From assembly GCA_003648225.1 (NCBI GenBank), contig QMOL01000005.1:1-30387 (forward strand): DNA of 30,387 nt, read 5' to 3'. Below, one piece after another: positions 8,750 through 17,090 of this stretch. Positions within the stretch are counted from its first letter, which is position 1. Every line of letters starts with the position of its first letter. Under the pieces are notes generated by a model. That model ran no database searches. It was not told where the DNA came from and saw only the letters and a list, made by a program, of their open reading frames with translations. The stretch is from Chlamydiota bacterium. GTDB lineage: Bacteria > Auribacterota > UBA3054 > B51-G9. The position numbers and the translations under genes are program-made.

Positions 8750-9589
8750 TTATGCTTGTGTTGTTTCGCTAACCGGTTTTTCTTTTTTTACGGTTTTCTT
8801 CAACGGGCGGCCGTCCCAAATCGCGTTTGTGGGGCAGACAGCAACACATTTCCCGCAAAGAATACATTTTTTAGTATCAATTATCGCATGATTATTTTCA
8901 ATTTTAATCGCGTCAACCGGACATTCTTTAACGCATTTTGTACAGGCGATACATGCGACTTTACACGCTTTTCTCGCGACAGCGCCTTTGTCCTGTGATG
9001 AACATAAAACGAGCACACGTTTAGATTTCGGTCTTAAATTAATAATATTTTTAGGGCATATTTGCATACATTTTCCACACGCCGTACATTTTTCCTCAAT
9101 TATAAAAGGTATTTGCCCCGGTTCCCACGTTATCGCGTCAAACTGGCAAACATCCATACAGTCACCCATCATAAGACACGCATTTTTACACGCATTAGGA
9201 CCTTGATTCACCAAAGCGGCGAGTGCGCAGGATTGAACACCGGCATAATATGAATCTTTAACCGCGTCTTTTGCACCCGCGCATTTAATAAAAGCGGTTT
9301 CCGGTTCTGAAGTTGTAACTTCAACACCGAGAATTTCAGCAATTTTCTCCACAACTTCAGCTCCGCCTGGAGAACACAAATCGGGTTCCGCTTCCCCGGA
9401 AGCCACAGCGGATGCGTAACCCGAACATCCTGGATAACCACAGGCGCCACAATTTGCGCCCGGAAGAATATTTATCAAAGCTTCTATTTTCGGATTAATT
9501 TCAACAGCGAATTTTTTTGAGGCATATGCCAGTCCGGCACCGAAAGCTATACCAAGCATACCCATACAAATCAAAGGAAAGAGCCACAT
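8750..9589 (-). CDS. rnfB: Electron transport complex subunit RnfB, multi-cluster ferredoxin-like
   Basis: 279 residues. One N-terminal membrane helix (about 3-22) is followed by the RnfB cluster motif with C47, C50, C55 and C72 (GANCGACGYPGCSGYA). Next come C134, C138, C144 and C148, then C168/171/174/178 (CTACGKCMQICP), C213/216/219/223 and C242/245/248/252 (CILCGKCVAVCP). This gives up to five 4Fe-4S clusters, more than the three of the short proteobacterial form and like RnfB of many anaerobes. RnfB passes electrons from ferredoxin into the Rnf complex, which couples ferredoxin:NAD oxidoreduction to ion pumping. No rnfA, C, D, E or G gene is present in this window. Its own promoter (9635-9663) makes it the first gene of a unit with the DUF4404 gene. 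The ATG lacks an evident ribosome-binding site. Confidence 0.93.
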   Translation of the reverse strand: MWLFPLICMGMLGIAFGAGLAYASKKFAVEINPKIEALINILPGANCGACGYPGCSGYASAVASGEAEPDLCSPGGAEVVEKIAEILGVEVTTSEPETAFIKCAGAKDAVKDSYYAGVQSCALAALVNQGPNACKNACLMMGDCMDVCQFDAITWEPGQIPFIIEEKCTACGKCMQICPKNIINLRPKSKRVLVLCSSQDKGAVARKACKVACIACTKCVKECPVDAIKIENNHAIIDTKKCILCGKCVAVCPTNAIWDGRPLKKTVKKEKPVSETTQA

Positions 9590-9634
9590 AATATAATATA
9601 TTTGTGATTAGAATTATTATTAAATACTTATTTA

Positions 9635-9663
9635 ATTTTATCAAAATAGAAAATAAGTGTCAA
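9635..9663 (-). promoter_or_regulatory. Sigma-70 promoter of rnfB
   Basis: On the minus strand a perfect TTGACA (9663-9658), 17 bases, then TAAAAT (9640-9635). Transcription would start near 9628, about 38 bases before the rnfB ATG. Confidence 0.72.
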
Positions 9664-9834
9664 TAGTAGGCTTAGTAAATTCATCCCGTTGCAATGAATT
9701 TAAAATTAAGAGAATTTTTATATGGTTACAGATCTGGCGCGAAATCGCAACTATTACCTACGGGAATGTAATCTTCCGGAAAAGATCCTACAATATAGTG
9801 TGATCGGGAAATGGTAGATTTGCTTTAAGAATAG

Positions 9835-9855
9835 ATTTTATATATAATATAAAAT
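9835..9855. repeat. AT-rich palindrome upstream of the glnN promoter
   Basis: ATTTTATA (9835-9842) and TATAAAAT (9848-9855) are perfect arms about 60 bases upstream of the sigma-54 promoter. It could be a regulator site, but an AT-rich palindrome may be chance. I see nothing else clear in 9664-9910. Confidence 0.25.
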
Positions 9856-9910
9856 ATTATCGTGCATTATTACTTACAAATACAGCTCAACTCGTATGTT
9901 GCGAATTTAA

Positions 9911-9925
9911 TGGCACAGTAATTGC
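9911..9925 (+). promoter_or_regulatory. Sigma-54 (RpoN) promoter of glnN
   Basis: TGGCAC (9911-9916), five bases, then TTGC (9922-9925). The invariant GG and GC are separated by exactly ten bases, as required. It lies 66 bases before the glnN ATG. Sigma-54 control by NtrC-type activators is the classic arrangement for glutamine synthetase genes. Confidence 0.8.
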
Positions 9926-9991
9926 GGTATATCTAACCAACTTAAATTTGCAAAAAATATTAATTGATTTAATAACAAAAAAGGAAAAATT

Positions 9992-12136
9992 ATGAGTAGC
10001 ATTATTAGAAAAAACGCTGTGGCTAACATTGCGGCAAGAACTCCTGATCTTGAAACCGCCTCATCGGCAAACATTTCGGAAATTTATGGAGAAAATGCTT
10101 TTACGCTTAAAACTATGAAAAAAGTTTTGCCAAAAGCTATTTATAAAAAATTAAGAGAAACTATTAAAAAAGGGAAAATCCTTGATAGCGATATCGCTGA
10201 CGTCGTAGCAGGCGCAATGAAAAACTGGGCTATCGCTAAAGGCGCAACCCATTACACTCATTGGTTTCAGCCTCTAACAGGGTCAACAGCCGAAAAACAC
10301 GATTCTTTCATCGACCCGGATGGTGAAGGTGGAGTAATTTTGAATTTTTCCGGTAAAGAACTTGTGCAGGGTGAACCCGATGCATCAAGCTTTCCAAGCG
10401 GTGGAATAAGAGCCACTTTTGAAGCTCGCGGTTATACAGCTTGGGACCCGACAAGTCCGGCATTTCTCAAAAAATCAAAAGCAGGTGCAACTTTTTGTAT
10501 TCCTACCGCTTTTTGCTCTTACACAGGTGAAGCTCTTGATAAAAAAACTCCTCTGCTTCGCTCTATGCAGGCTATTTCAAAACAAGCAAAGCGCGTCCTT
10601 AAATGTTTCGGGAAAGATAGTGACGGAATGGCATTGACAACCCTCGGCGCGGAACAGGAATATTTCCTGATTGACAAAGAACTCTTCCTTGCGCGTCCTG
10701 ATTTAGTACAAGCCGGTCGTACTTTATTTGGAAATGTTCCGCCAAAACATCAGCAAATGGACGATCATTATTTCGGAGCTATTAAAGCAAGAATTATCGC
10801 TTGTATGGAAGAAGTGGATAAAGAGCTTTGGAAACTCGGGATTCCGGCCAAAACCCGTCATAACGAAGTTGCTCCGGCAGAATTCGAAATTGCTTGTGTT
10901 TATGAAACATTAAACCTTGCTACCGATCATAATATGATGGTGATGGAAATTCTAAGAGCTGTTGCCGATAGACACGGATTGGTGGCTCTTCTTCACGAAA
11001 AACCTTTCGCGGGAATTAACGGAAATGGTAAACATAATAACTGGTCTATCGCTTCTCCGGATGGTAAAAACTTGCTTGAGCCCGGAAAAACGCCACACGA
11101 CAACGCAATGTTTCTTACTTTCATTTGCTCGATTATTAAAGCTGTTGATTCTCACGCCGATCTTCTGCGCGCAACTGTTGCAACAGCAGGAAATGACCAT
11201 CGTCTTGGCGCTAATGAAGCTCCACCGGCGATTGTTTCAATTTTTCTTGGTGAACAATTAACAGATATAATAAAACAAATTGAAAAAGGCGGAGCAAAAT
11301 CTTCTAAAACTCAGGATATTCTAAATATCGGCGTTGACGCTTTACCAAATCTTCCGAAAGATGTTACTGATCGAAACAGAACAAGTCCTTTTGCTTTTAC
11401 CGGAAATAAATTTGAGTTTCGCGCTGTTGGCTCACAACAATCTTGTTCAGGACCTAATGTGGTATTAAATACCGCGATAGCGGAAGCTTTAGATGAAATT
11501 GCGACGAAACTTGAAAAAGTTAAAAAAGCTGATTTCAATAAAACACTTCAGAAAATTCTTAGCGATATTATTAAAAAACATAAAAAAGTCCTCTTTAATG
11601 GCGATGGGTATACTGCTGAATGGCTTAATGAAGCTGAAAAACGTGGACTACCCAACTTGAAGAAAACTCCGGAAGCTTTAAAATCTCTCGTCTCTAAAAA
11701 AGCTGTCAGCTTATTCGAAAAATATGATGTCTTAAGCAAAACCGAAATCCTTTCAAGATACGAAGTTTACCAGGAACAATATGATATGGTTATCGATGTA
11801 GAAGCAAAACTTACTTCGGATATCGCTAAAACCATCCTCCTGCCGGTTGCATTGGAACAGCTTGCCGAACTTGCGGATACAGTTGCCGCGCTTGCGGATA
11901 TAGGTGTAAAAGCCGGGCAAGCAGCCGCAAAAACTAAAATCACCAAAATCGGTAAACTGGTTGATGAAGCTACAAAAGCAGTTGCGGCTTTAGACAAAGC
12001 AATTGCTGCGGGAAGTTCAGCTAATATGATTAAATTTATGGACGCGGTAAGAGTTTCTTGTGATGGTCTTGAATTAGAAGTAGATGATGATAAATGGCCG
12101 TTACCTAAATACAGTGAATTACTTTTCGCGTATTAG
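9992..12136 (+). CDS. glnN: Glutamine synthetase type III
   Basis: 714 residues, the large size typical of GSIII (about 720) and unlike GSI (about 470). It makes glutamine from glutamate, ammonia and ATP. Active-site segments are visible: GAEQEYFLID (E221 and E223 as metal ligands), NEVAPAEFEIA (from N291), NGNGKHNNWS (around G344-H348, containing the conserved histidine), RLGANEAPPAI and the late EFRAVGS. The C-terminal alanine-rich helical part (about 570-690) is the GSIII-specific extension. The start has a ribosome-binding site (AAGGA). It stands alone between a sigma-54 promoter and a terminator, implying nitrogen-responsive expression. Confidence 0.97.
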   Translation: MSSIIRKNAVANIAARTPDLETASSANISEIYGENAFTLKTMKKVLPKAIYKKLRETIKKGKILDSDIADVVAGAMKNWAIAKGATHYTHWFQPLTGSTAEKHDSFIDPDGEGGVILNFSGKELVQGEPDASSFPSGGIRATFEARGYTAWDPTSPAFLKKSKAGATFCIPTAFCSYTGEALDKKTPLLRSMQAISKQAKRVLKCFGKDSDGMALTTLGAEQEYFLIDKELFLARPDLVQAGRTLFGNVPPKHQQMDDHYFGAIKARIIACMEEVDKELWKLGIPAKTRHNEVAPAEFEIACVYETLNLATDHNMMVMEILRAVADRHGLVALLHEKPFAGINGNGKHNNWSIASPDGKNLLEPGKTPHDNAMFLTFICSIIKAVDSHADLLRATVATAGNDHRLGANEAPPAIVSIFLGEQLTDIIKQIEKGGAKSSKTQDILNIGVDALPNLPKDVTDRNRTSPFAFTGNKFEFRAVGSQQSCSGPNVVLNTAIAEALDEIATKLEKVKKADFNKTLQKILSDIIKKHKKVLFNGDGYTAEWLNEAEKRGLPNLKKTPEALKSLVSKKAVSLFEKYDVLSKTEILSRYEVYQEQYDMVIDVEAKLTSDIAKTILLPVALEQLAELADTVAALADIGVKAGQAAAKTKITKIGKLVDEATKAVAALDKAIAAGSSANMIKFMDAVRVSCDGLELEVDDDKWPLPKYSELLFAY

Positions 12137-12160
12137 TATTAAAGTTTATTTAGAAAAATA

Positions 12161-12194
12161 AAAAGGCGGCGGGAGTTTTCCTCCGCCTTTTTTT
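12161..12194 (+). terminator. Rho-independent terminator after glnN
   Basis: AAAAGGCGG (12161-12169) pairs with CCGCCTTTT (12183-12191), followed by a T-run to 12194, about 25 bases after the glnN stop. Confidence 0.85.
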
Positions 12195-12213
12195 ATTTTT
12201 CTACCTTAAGTTA

Positions 12214-12242
12214 TTGCAATTTAAAAACGTTTTTGATATTAT
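12214..12242 (+). promoter_or_regulatory. Putative promoter of the CAT-anticodon tRNA
   Basis: TTGCAA (12214-12219), 17 bases, TATTAT (12237-12242). A start near 12249 would give a pre-tRNA leader of about 66 bases that includes the heptamer repeat. Confidence 0.55.
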
Positions 12243-12271
12243 TTATACGCAAATATTAATATTGATTACCG

Positions 12272-12306
12272 GTAACCAGTAACTGATAACTAATTACTGA
12301 TTACTG
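12272..12306 (+). repeat. Five degenerate tandem heptamers (consensus near RTWACTG)
   Basis: Consecutive units read GTAACCA, GTAACTG, ATAACTA, ATTACTG, ATTACTG, ending nine bases before the tRNA. It resembles the short tandemly repeated repetitive (STRR) heptamers known from cyanobacterial intergenic regions. Confidence 0.6.
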
Positions 12307-12314
12307 ATTCAATA

Positions 12315-12391
<77 letters not shown>

Positions 12392-12570
12392 TCTTTCTTT
12401 CCTTTCAATATCTTTTGTTTAAGACATTTTAAATTTGTATTTAATGATTGAAAAGTAAGTCGGCTTTTCGAATCCAACTATTCGCGGTAAAAATTATCAA
12501 TGATTTCCAACCGTTTTAAATAATATAAATAATTCCGAAAATTTCCATGTTTCTGTATTCTGTGTAAACC

Positions 12571-12599
12571 TTGACAATCTTCATTGATTAGTATAGAAT
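12571..12599 (+). promoter_or_regulatory. Sigma-70 promoter of the kinase/nucleotidyltransferase fusion, likely giving a leaderless mRNA
   Basis: Perfect TTGACA (12571-12576), 17 bases, TAGAAT (12594-12599). The ATG begins at 12607, seven bases after the -10 box, where transcription itself should start. No ribosome-binding site is present. Confidence 0.65.
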
Positions 12600-12606
12600 T
12601 ATTATC

Positions 12607-15600
12607 ATGTATAAGAGCATTATTGAAACAATAACAAGTGACGATGACACCGTTCGTAACAGAACTGAAGAAGCTCTTCTTTCGGGAAAAAGCAAAGAAG
12701 AACTTCTTCGCATGGCAGAAGGATTGGAGTTTTTCAGGAAGCAATCTGATAATTTATATCATCGTGTTCGCGCATGTCTTTTTATTCACGCAATTTACAG
12801 ATACTATCTGATTGACCGGAAAGACGTACCCAAAATCGGATTGATTGACTATGACGGCATTCGTGCGGTTTTATCACGCGGATATGATGAAGCAATAGAA
12901 CGATTTCGCGCGGCAATGATGTCACAAGGCTGCAACGAAGCACTGCTTAGCGCGTTGGCGGAAGCTTATTTCCGACTGGCATTCAAGTACCTTGTTGATC
13001 AGGTCAGGCAAAGCGTTCGCACAAGTATCGGGAATAAATGGATGTTTGCTATTAACACACTCAGACAATACCCGTTAAAAGTTTCCGCCGAATACACAAC
13101 ACCGGATATTGAAACAGGCAATTATTCCGTAGGGGCAGATAAATCACCTTTACGCGCCGATCCTTGTCATTCGGGCTGGTCAGATATATTTTTCCTCGGC
13201 ATGGATTTCCCTGAAGGCGCACGCGTTGTTAATATGTCTGTTGACCTCGCCGTTCGTGGTTTCGGGCAGCCGAAGCCGCCTGTTACGTGTTATTGCAGAT
13301 ACATTAAAGAACCTGTTATTCGTCTTGTTTCATTAGACCTTAATTGTAAAACCGATATTACTTCACTTGCCGAAATATTTAACTTTGGAATTGACCATCT
13401 TGGTTTGTTAAAAGCCGGAGTCATTGCATCGGGTGTGATACCATCGTCTTATGAAGGTAAAGATATTCCGTTAGGTTCAATTCTCAAGAAACTTCTTGGA
13501 AAGCGTGGTGGATTTGAGCTTGTTACAAATGTGCCCGGTATACCAAAAGGGTCACGATTTGCGGTATCAACAACGCTCCTCGCAACAATCATCACAAGAT
13601 TGATGCGATTCAGCGGGCAGATACAAAAGCAAAAGGGAGGACTGAGTGAAGAGGAACGAAGAATTGTGGCTTCCAGAGCGATTCTCGGAGAATGGCTCGG
13701 CGGATCAGGTGGAGGCTGGCAGGATTCAGGCGGAATATGGCCGGGAATCAAAATCATTGAAGGAGTTGAAGCGTCAAAAGGAGATCCCGAATACGGAATA
13801 AGCCGCGGGCGACTTTTACCTTCTCATTCCGTACTTGCCAGGGAACAACTCCCGCCGGATATAGAAGAAACATTACGGAAATCAATCGTCCTTGTGCACG
13901 GAGGATTGTCAATGAACGTCGGGCCGGTACTCGAAATGGTAACAACACGTTATCTGTTGCGTTATCGAACAGAATGGCTTGCGCGTCAAAAAGGGCATCA
14001 ATATTTTTCAGATATTGTCGAAGCCATAAAAGAGGGCAATATGAAGTCTCTGGGGAAATTATGTGACGCGGATTGGAATAATTCGATAAAAAAAATAATT
14101 CCATGGGCATCTAACGCTTTTACAGAAAAATTAATTGCGCAGGTAAAGAAACAATTCGGGAAAAAATATCTGGGCTTTATTATGCTCGGCGGAGCATCAG
14201 GTGGAGGAATGGGTTTTATTGTTAAACCTGAGATTCATAGTGAGTTTTGCGCCTCGATTCTCAAAATAATGCGGTCACTGAAAAAAAAATATGAGTATGC
14301 TCTGCCGTTTGCAATGGAACCGATTGTTTATGATTTTAATCTTAATTATAAAGGCATACAGGCAAAAATTATGAAAGGGAAATTCGCGATAATCCCCTGC
14401 AAAAGTAAAACTTTTCGTTTGACACAATCAACCGAAACGGATAATCAGGGCAATAAACGCGAAAATATGAATGAAGAGATGAAACAAATTAAAAATGCGT
14501 ATGGCTTTGATGAAAAAGCTCATAGTAATTACAAGCAAATGCTCAAAAGCGGACGTATAGGTGTTGGTAATAATCGTTTACCCTTAACGGCTGTTGTTGA
14601 AAATGTCAGCTCAAAAGATATTACTGTTGTGTCTAACGACCTTAGTAATTCCGATATCGCAAAATTTAAACGAACCGGACAGGAACTTTTGCGGAAAAAC
14701 GCGGTCGCGGTTGTAACTTACAGTGGTGGACTCGGCAGTAGATGGTGTGAAGGCGCGGCGGTAGTTAAGGCAATAAACCCGTTTGTTGTAATGAAAAGAA
14801 AACACCGGACGTTTGTGGAAGTACATCTTGGAAAAACAAGTGAAATGAAACACAGATATGAACAGCCGGTTCAACATGTTTTTACGACAAGTTATCTTAC
14901 ACACGAGCCCTTGCGCAACGAGTTGGAAATTTCCGGAAACTATGGTTACAATGGTCATGTTTATCTTTCACCCGGGAGGTCAATCGGTCATCGCGTTTAT
15001 CCGATGGAGCGAGATTTGCGCTTCCTCTGGGAAGAATTGTCACAGCAGCAACTTGATGAGCGCGCGGAAAAAGTACAGAGCGATGCCAGAGAAGCGCTAA
15101 TAGAATGGGCAAGAGCCCGTGGTGAAGGTGAAGATTATATGAATAATGCAGCTATTCAGCGTTTTAATCCGCCGGGACATTTTTTTGAAGTGCCGAATAT
15201 GTTTCGCAACGGTATATTGAGTCAAATGCTTAAGGACAATCCGAATTTGGAACATTTGATGGTTCATAACGCCGACACTCTGGGAGTGTTCTTGAGTCCT
15301 ATTATGATTGGTATGCACCACTTGGGAGGCAAAACAATTAATTTTGAAGTGACACCCCGTCGTTACGAGGATAAAGGAGGGGGACTCGCAAAAATAAACG
15401 GAAGAATTCAACTCGTTGAAACGCTTGCGCTTCCCCGTGAAGAAGATGAATTCAAACTCACTTATTACAACACACTGACAAACTGGATTAACATTGATAA
15501 ATTTCTTAAAACGCTTGATTTGTCCCGTGAAATTATTGTATCGGCACCCAAAGATAAAAAATCAAGAAAGAAAATCGACAAAGCGTTGAAGAGGCTCGAA

Positions 15601-15864
15601 TCACAAGTTCGAACTTACGTTACCATTAAAAATGTGAAACTGCTTTGGGGCGCCGGACAGGAAGACATTTATCCTGTTGCTCAATTCGAGAAATTGTGGG
15701 GCGATATTACCTGGCTTGAAGACTTCAACTGCGGATTTTTTGCGGTTGAACGACGACGCGGCCAACAATTAAAAGATCCTGCTCAACTTGATAGATGGGT
15801 GCGTGATGGTTCGCGTGATTATGTTGCCGGAAAGGCACGATTCAATGATTCAACAAACGATTAG
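12607..15864 (+). CDS. Fused GHMP-type sugar kinase (N) and UDPGP-type sugar-1-phosphate nucleotidyltransferase (C)
   Basis: 1085 residues. Residues 1-165 are a helical region I do not recognise. About 170-560 resemble the GHMP kinase of L-fucokinase/HddA type: HSGWSDIFFLG (S189-D193), an ATP-loop equivalent IPKGSRFAVSTT (about 312-323), GGGWQDSGGIWPGIK with D373 in the catalytic-base position, and GGASGGGMGFIV (about 526-537). About 690-1085 look like a UDPGP-family nucleotidyltransferase: SGGLGSRW (706-713) with K721 following in VVK, NADTLG (888-893), DKGGGLAKINGRIQLVE (from D922) and a family-like YNTLTNWINI. The inferred role is sugar + ATP to sugar-1-phosphate, then to a UDP- or GDP-sugar. 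Bacterial Fkp and plant FKGP combine the same activities in the opposite order. The substrate is unknown. The ATP loop departs from GSGLGxSS, so kinase activity is unproven. Confidence 0.75.
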   Translation: MYKSIIETITSDDDTVRNRTEEALLSGKSKEELLRMAEGLEFFRKQSDNLYHRVRACLFIHAIYRYYLIDRKDVPKIGLIDYDGIRAVLSRGYDEAIERFRAAMMSQGCNEALLSALAEAYFRLAFKYLVDQVRQSVRTSIGNKWMFAINTLRQYPLKVSAEYTTPDIETGNYSVGADKSPLRADPCHSGWSDIFFLGMDFPEGARVVNMSVDLAVRGFGQPKPPVTCYCRYIKEPVIRLVSLDLNCKTDITSLAEIFNFGIDHLGLLKAGVIASGVIPSSYEGKDIPLGSILKKLLGKRGGFELVTNVPGIPKGSRFAVSTTLLATIITRLMRFSGQIQKQKGGLSEEERRIVASRAILGEWLGGSGGGWQDSGGIWPGIKIIEGVEASKGDPEYGISRGRLLPSHSVLAREQLPPDIEETLRKSIVLVHGGLSMNVGPVLEMVTTRYLLRYRTEWLARQKGHQYFSDIVEAIKEGNMKSLGKLCDADWNNSIKKIIPWASNAFTEKLIAQVKKQFGKKYLGFIMLGGASGGGMGFIVKPEIHSEFCASILKIMRSLKKKYEYALPFAMEPIVYDFNLNYKGIQAKIMKGKFAIIPCKSKTFRLTQSTETDNQGNKRENMNEEMKQIKNAYGFDEKAHSNYKQMLKSGRIGVGNNRLPLTAVVENVSSKDITVVSNDLSNSDIAKFKRTGQELLRKNAVAVVTYSGGLGSRWCEGAAVVKAINPFVVMKRKHRTFVEVHLGKTSEMKHRYEQPVQHVFTTSYLTHEPLRNELEISGNYGYNGHVYLSPGRSIGHRVYPMERDLRFLWEELSQQQLDERAEKVQSDAREALIEWARARGEGEDYMNNAAIQRFNPPGHFFEVPNMFRNGILSQMLKDNPNLEHLMVHNADTLGVFLSPIMIGMHHLGGKTINFEVTPRRYEDKGGGLAKINGRIQLVETLALPREEDEFKLTYYNTLTNWINIDKFLKTLDLSREIIVSAPKDKKSRKKIDKALKRLESQVRTYVTIKNVKLLWGAGQEDIYPVAQFEKLWGDITWLEDFNCGFFAVERRRGQQLKDPAQLDRWVRDGSRDYVAGKARFNDSTND

Positions 15865-15903
15865 GCAGCGTTCGAAAAACAATGAAATGATTTGTATATT
15901 ATT

Positions 15904-17028
15904 ATGAAAAAATCCATTAATCTTATTAAAAACTATTTCGCCGTTGGTGAGAAAGCAATTGATTCTATTTCGAGAGCGGAATCACAGGCTATTTCATCTT
16001 CGTTTTCAATTATCAGTGAATATTCACCTGAATTATTTAAGAGCAAAGTATACAATTCACAAAAAAGGATTACTAACAAAATTCTTGCTGATGATTTTAT
16101 CAAAAATATATGTTCCGATGAAAAAATTTCTCTTGAAAAATTAAATTTTATTAAATTTAATTTTAGACAAATCAACTCCCCGCTTTCTATTCCATTTCCC
16201 GCTCCAAACAAGCAACTAAGAAATTCAGCTGTTCCAATTTTAGCTCTTTCGGGCACAGTAATCGGAATGTTTCTTACAGCATTTCTGTTTCGCTTTTTTA
16301 TTGGAAATGATTACAGACAGTTTGGTATTATTATTGGCGCGTCGGTTGGTGCTTTTCTTTTTTCATTATTAGGAATTTATTTATCTAAGCGGGAGATTTT
16401 GCTAAGATTTCTGCAGGGACTTTTCGGAGTCGCGATTGCCACGGAATTATTTACTTTATTTACCGGCGCGGTAAACCCGGTAAGTATTTTATGGCGTAAA
16501 CTTACAGGTCGATTCGGTAATAACTTATGGGGAAAGCTGAAACGAATTATCACGTTTACTTTTGGTATTTTATTATTACAAATCGCTGTTCCTGAAACAA
16601 AAATTCCGAAAGAGGAGTTAAAGCTCAACACATATTTTGCGATTAAGTCCTGGCTTGAGCAATCATTAAAGATATTAATTCTTGTTATTAACGAAGCGAA
16701 TGATTCGATTAGTCAAACTATTAATAGTAATTCGGAAAAAACTGATATCCAACTTTTAAAATCACTTGTTAAATTAATAAATTCGAGAGACACTTCCGAA
16801 ACAAATTTTATAAAAAAAGAAGTTGTTTTATCATTTAAAAACGCTGGCTATGAAGTTAAATCGAAATATCTGGATAAATATCCTGCTTTTTCTGAAATCA
16901 TGAAAAATGAATTCGATATCGAGGGGTATATTGATGAAGGTGATAATTATAAAATTTTTGAAATGCCGCTTTATAAAAATGATGAACTGATTATTCGAGG
17001 TAAACTTACAAAAATTATTATTGAATGA
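15904..17028 (+). CDS. Membrane protein of unknown family, four predicted TM helices
   Basis: 374 residues from the ATG at 15904; an in-frame TTG at 15892 would add four residues but is less likely. I do not recognise the family. Numbering from 15892, a soluble serine-rich helical N-terminus (about 1-110) is followed by glycine-rich hydrophobic helices at about 113-137, 142-164, 172-192 and 217-233, then a soluble C-terminal part (about 235-378) that is helical and ends in short strands (IFEMPLYKNDELIIRGKL). It starts 39 bases after the kinase fusion and is followed 62 bases later by the Hsp70-like gene, all on the same strand. By eye the last strands recall the GrpE C-terminal beta-domain, but this is weak. 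A membrane partner of the Hsp70-like protein is a plausible inference. Confidence 0.7.
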   Translation: MKKSINLIKNYFAVGEKAIDSISRAESQAISSSFSIISEYSPELFKSKVYNSQKRITNKILADDFIKNICSDEKISLEKLNFIKFNFRQINSPLSIPFPAPNKQLRNSAVPILALSGTVIGMFLTAFLFRFFIGNDYRQFGIIIGASVGAFLFSLLGIYLSKREILLRFLQGLFGVAIATELFTLFTGAVNPVSILWRKLTGRFGNNLWGKLKRIITFTFGILLLQIAVPETKIPKEELKLNTYFAIKSWLEQSLKILILVINEANDSISQTINSNSEKTDIQLLKSLVKLINSRDTSETNFIKKEVVLSFKNAGYEVKSKYLDKYPAFSEIMKNEFDIEGYIDEGDNYKIFEMPLYKNDELIIRGKLTKIIIE

Positions 17029-17034
17029 TTTAAC

Positions 17035-17057
17035 AATTGAAATGATTGAAATGATTA
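17035..17057 (+). repeat. Short tandem 9-bp repeat before the Hsp70-like gene
   Basis: ATTGAAATG occurs twice in direct succession and continues with ATT, in the 62-base gap between the two genes. Confidence 0.4.
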
Positions 17058-17090
17058 ATAATAACTAAATCATTAAATCGTAAAATAATT

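Noticed and set aside
9732..9747. Second sigma-54-like element (TGGCGC ... CGCA) upstream of glnN
   Set aside because: GG and GC are separated by nine bases instead of ten and the -12 sequence is poor.
15892..15903. TTG start four codons before the 4-TM protein ATG
   Set aside because: No ribosome-binding site supports it; the ATG at 15904 is preferred.
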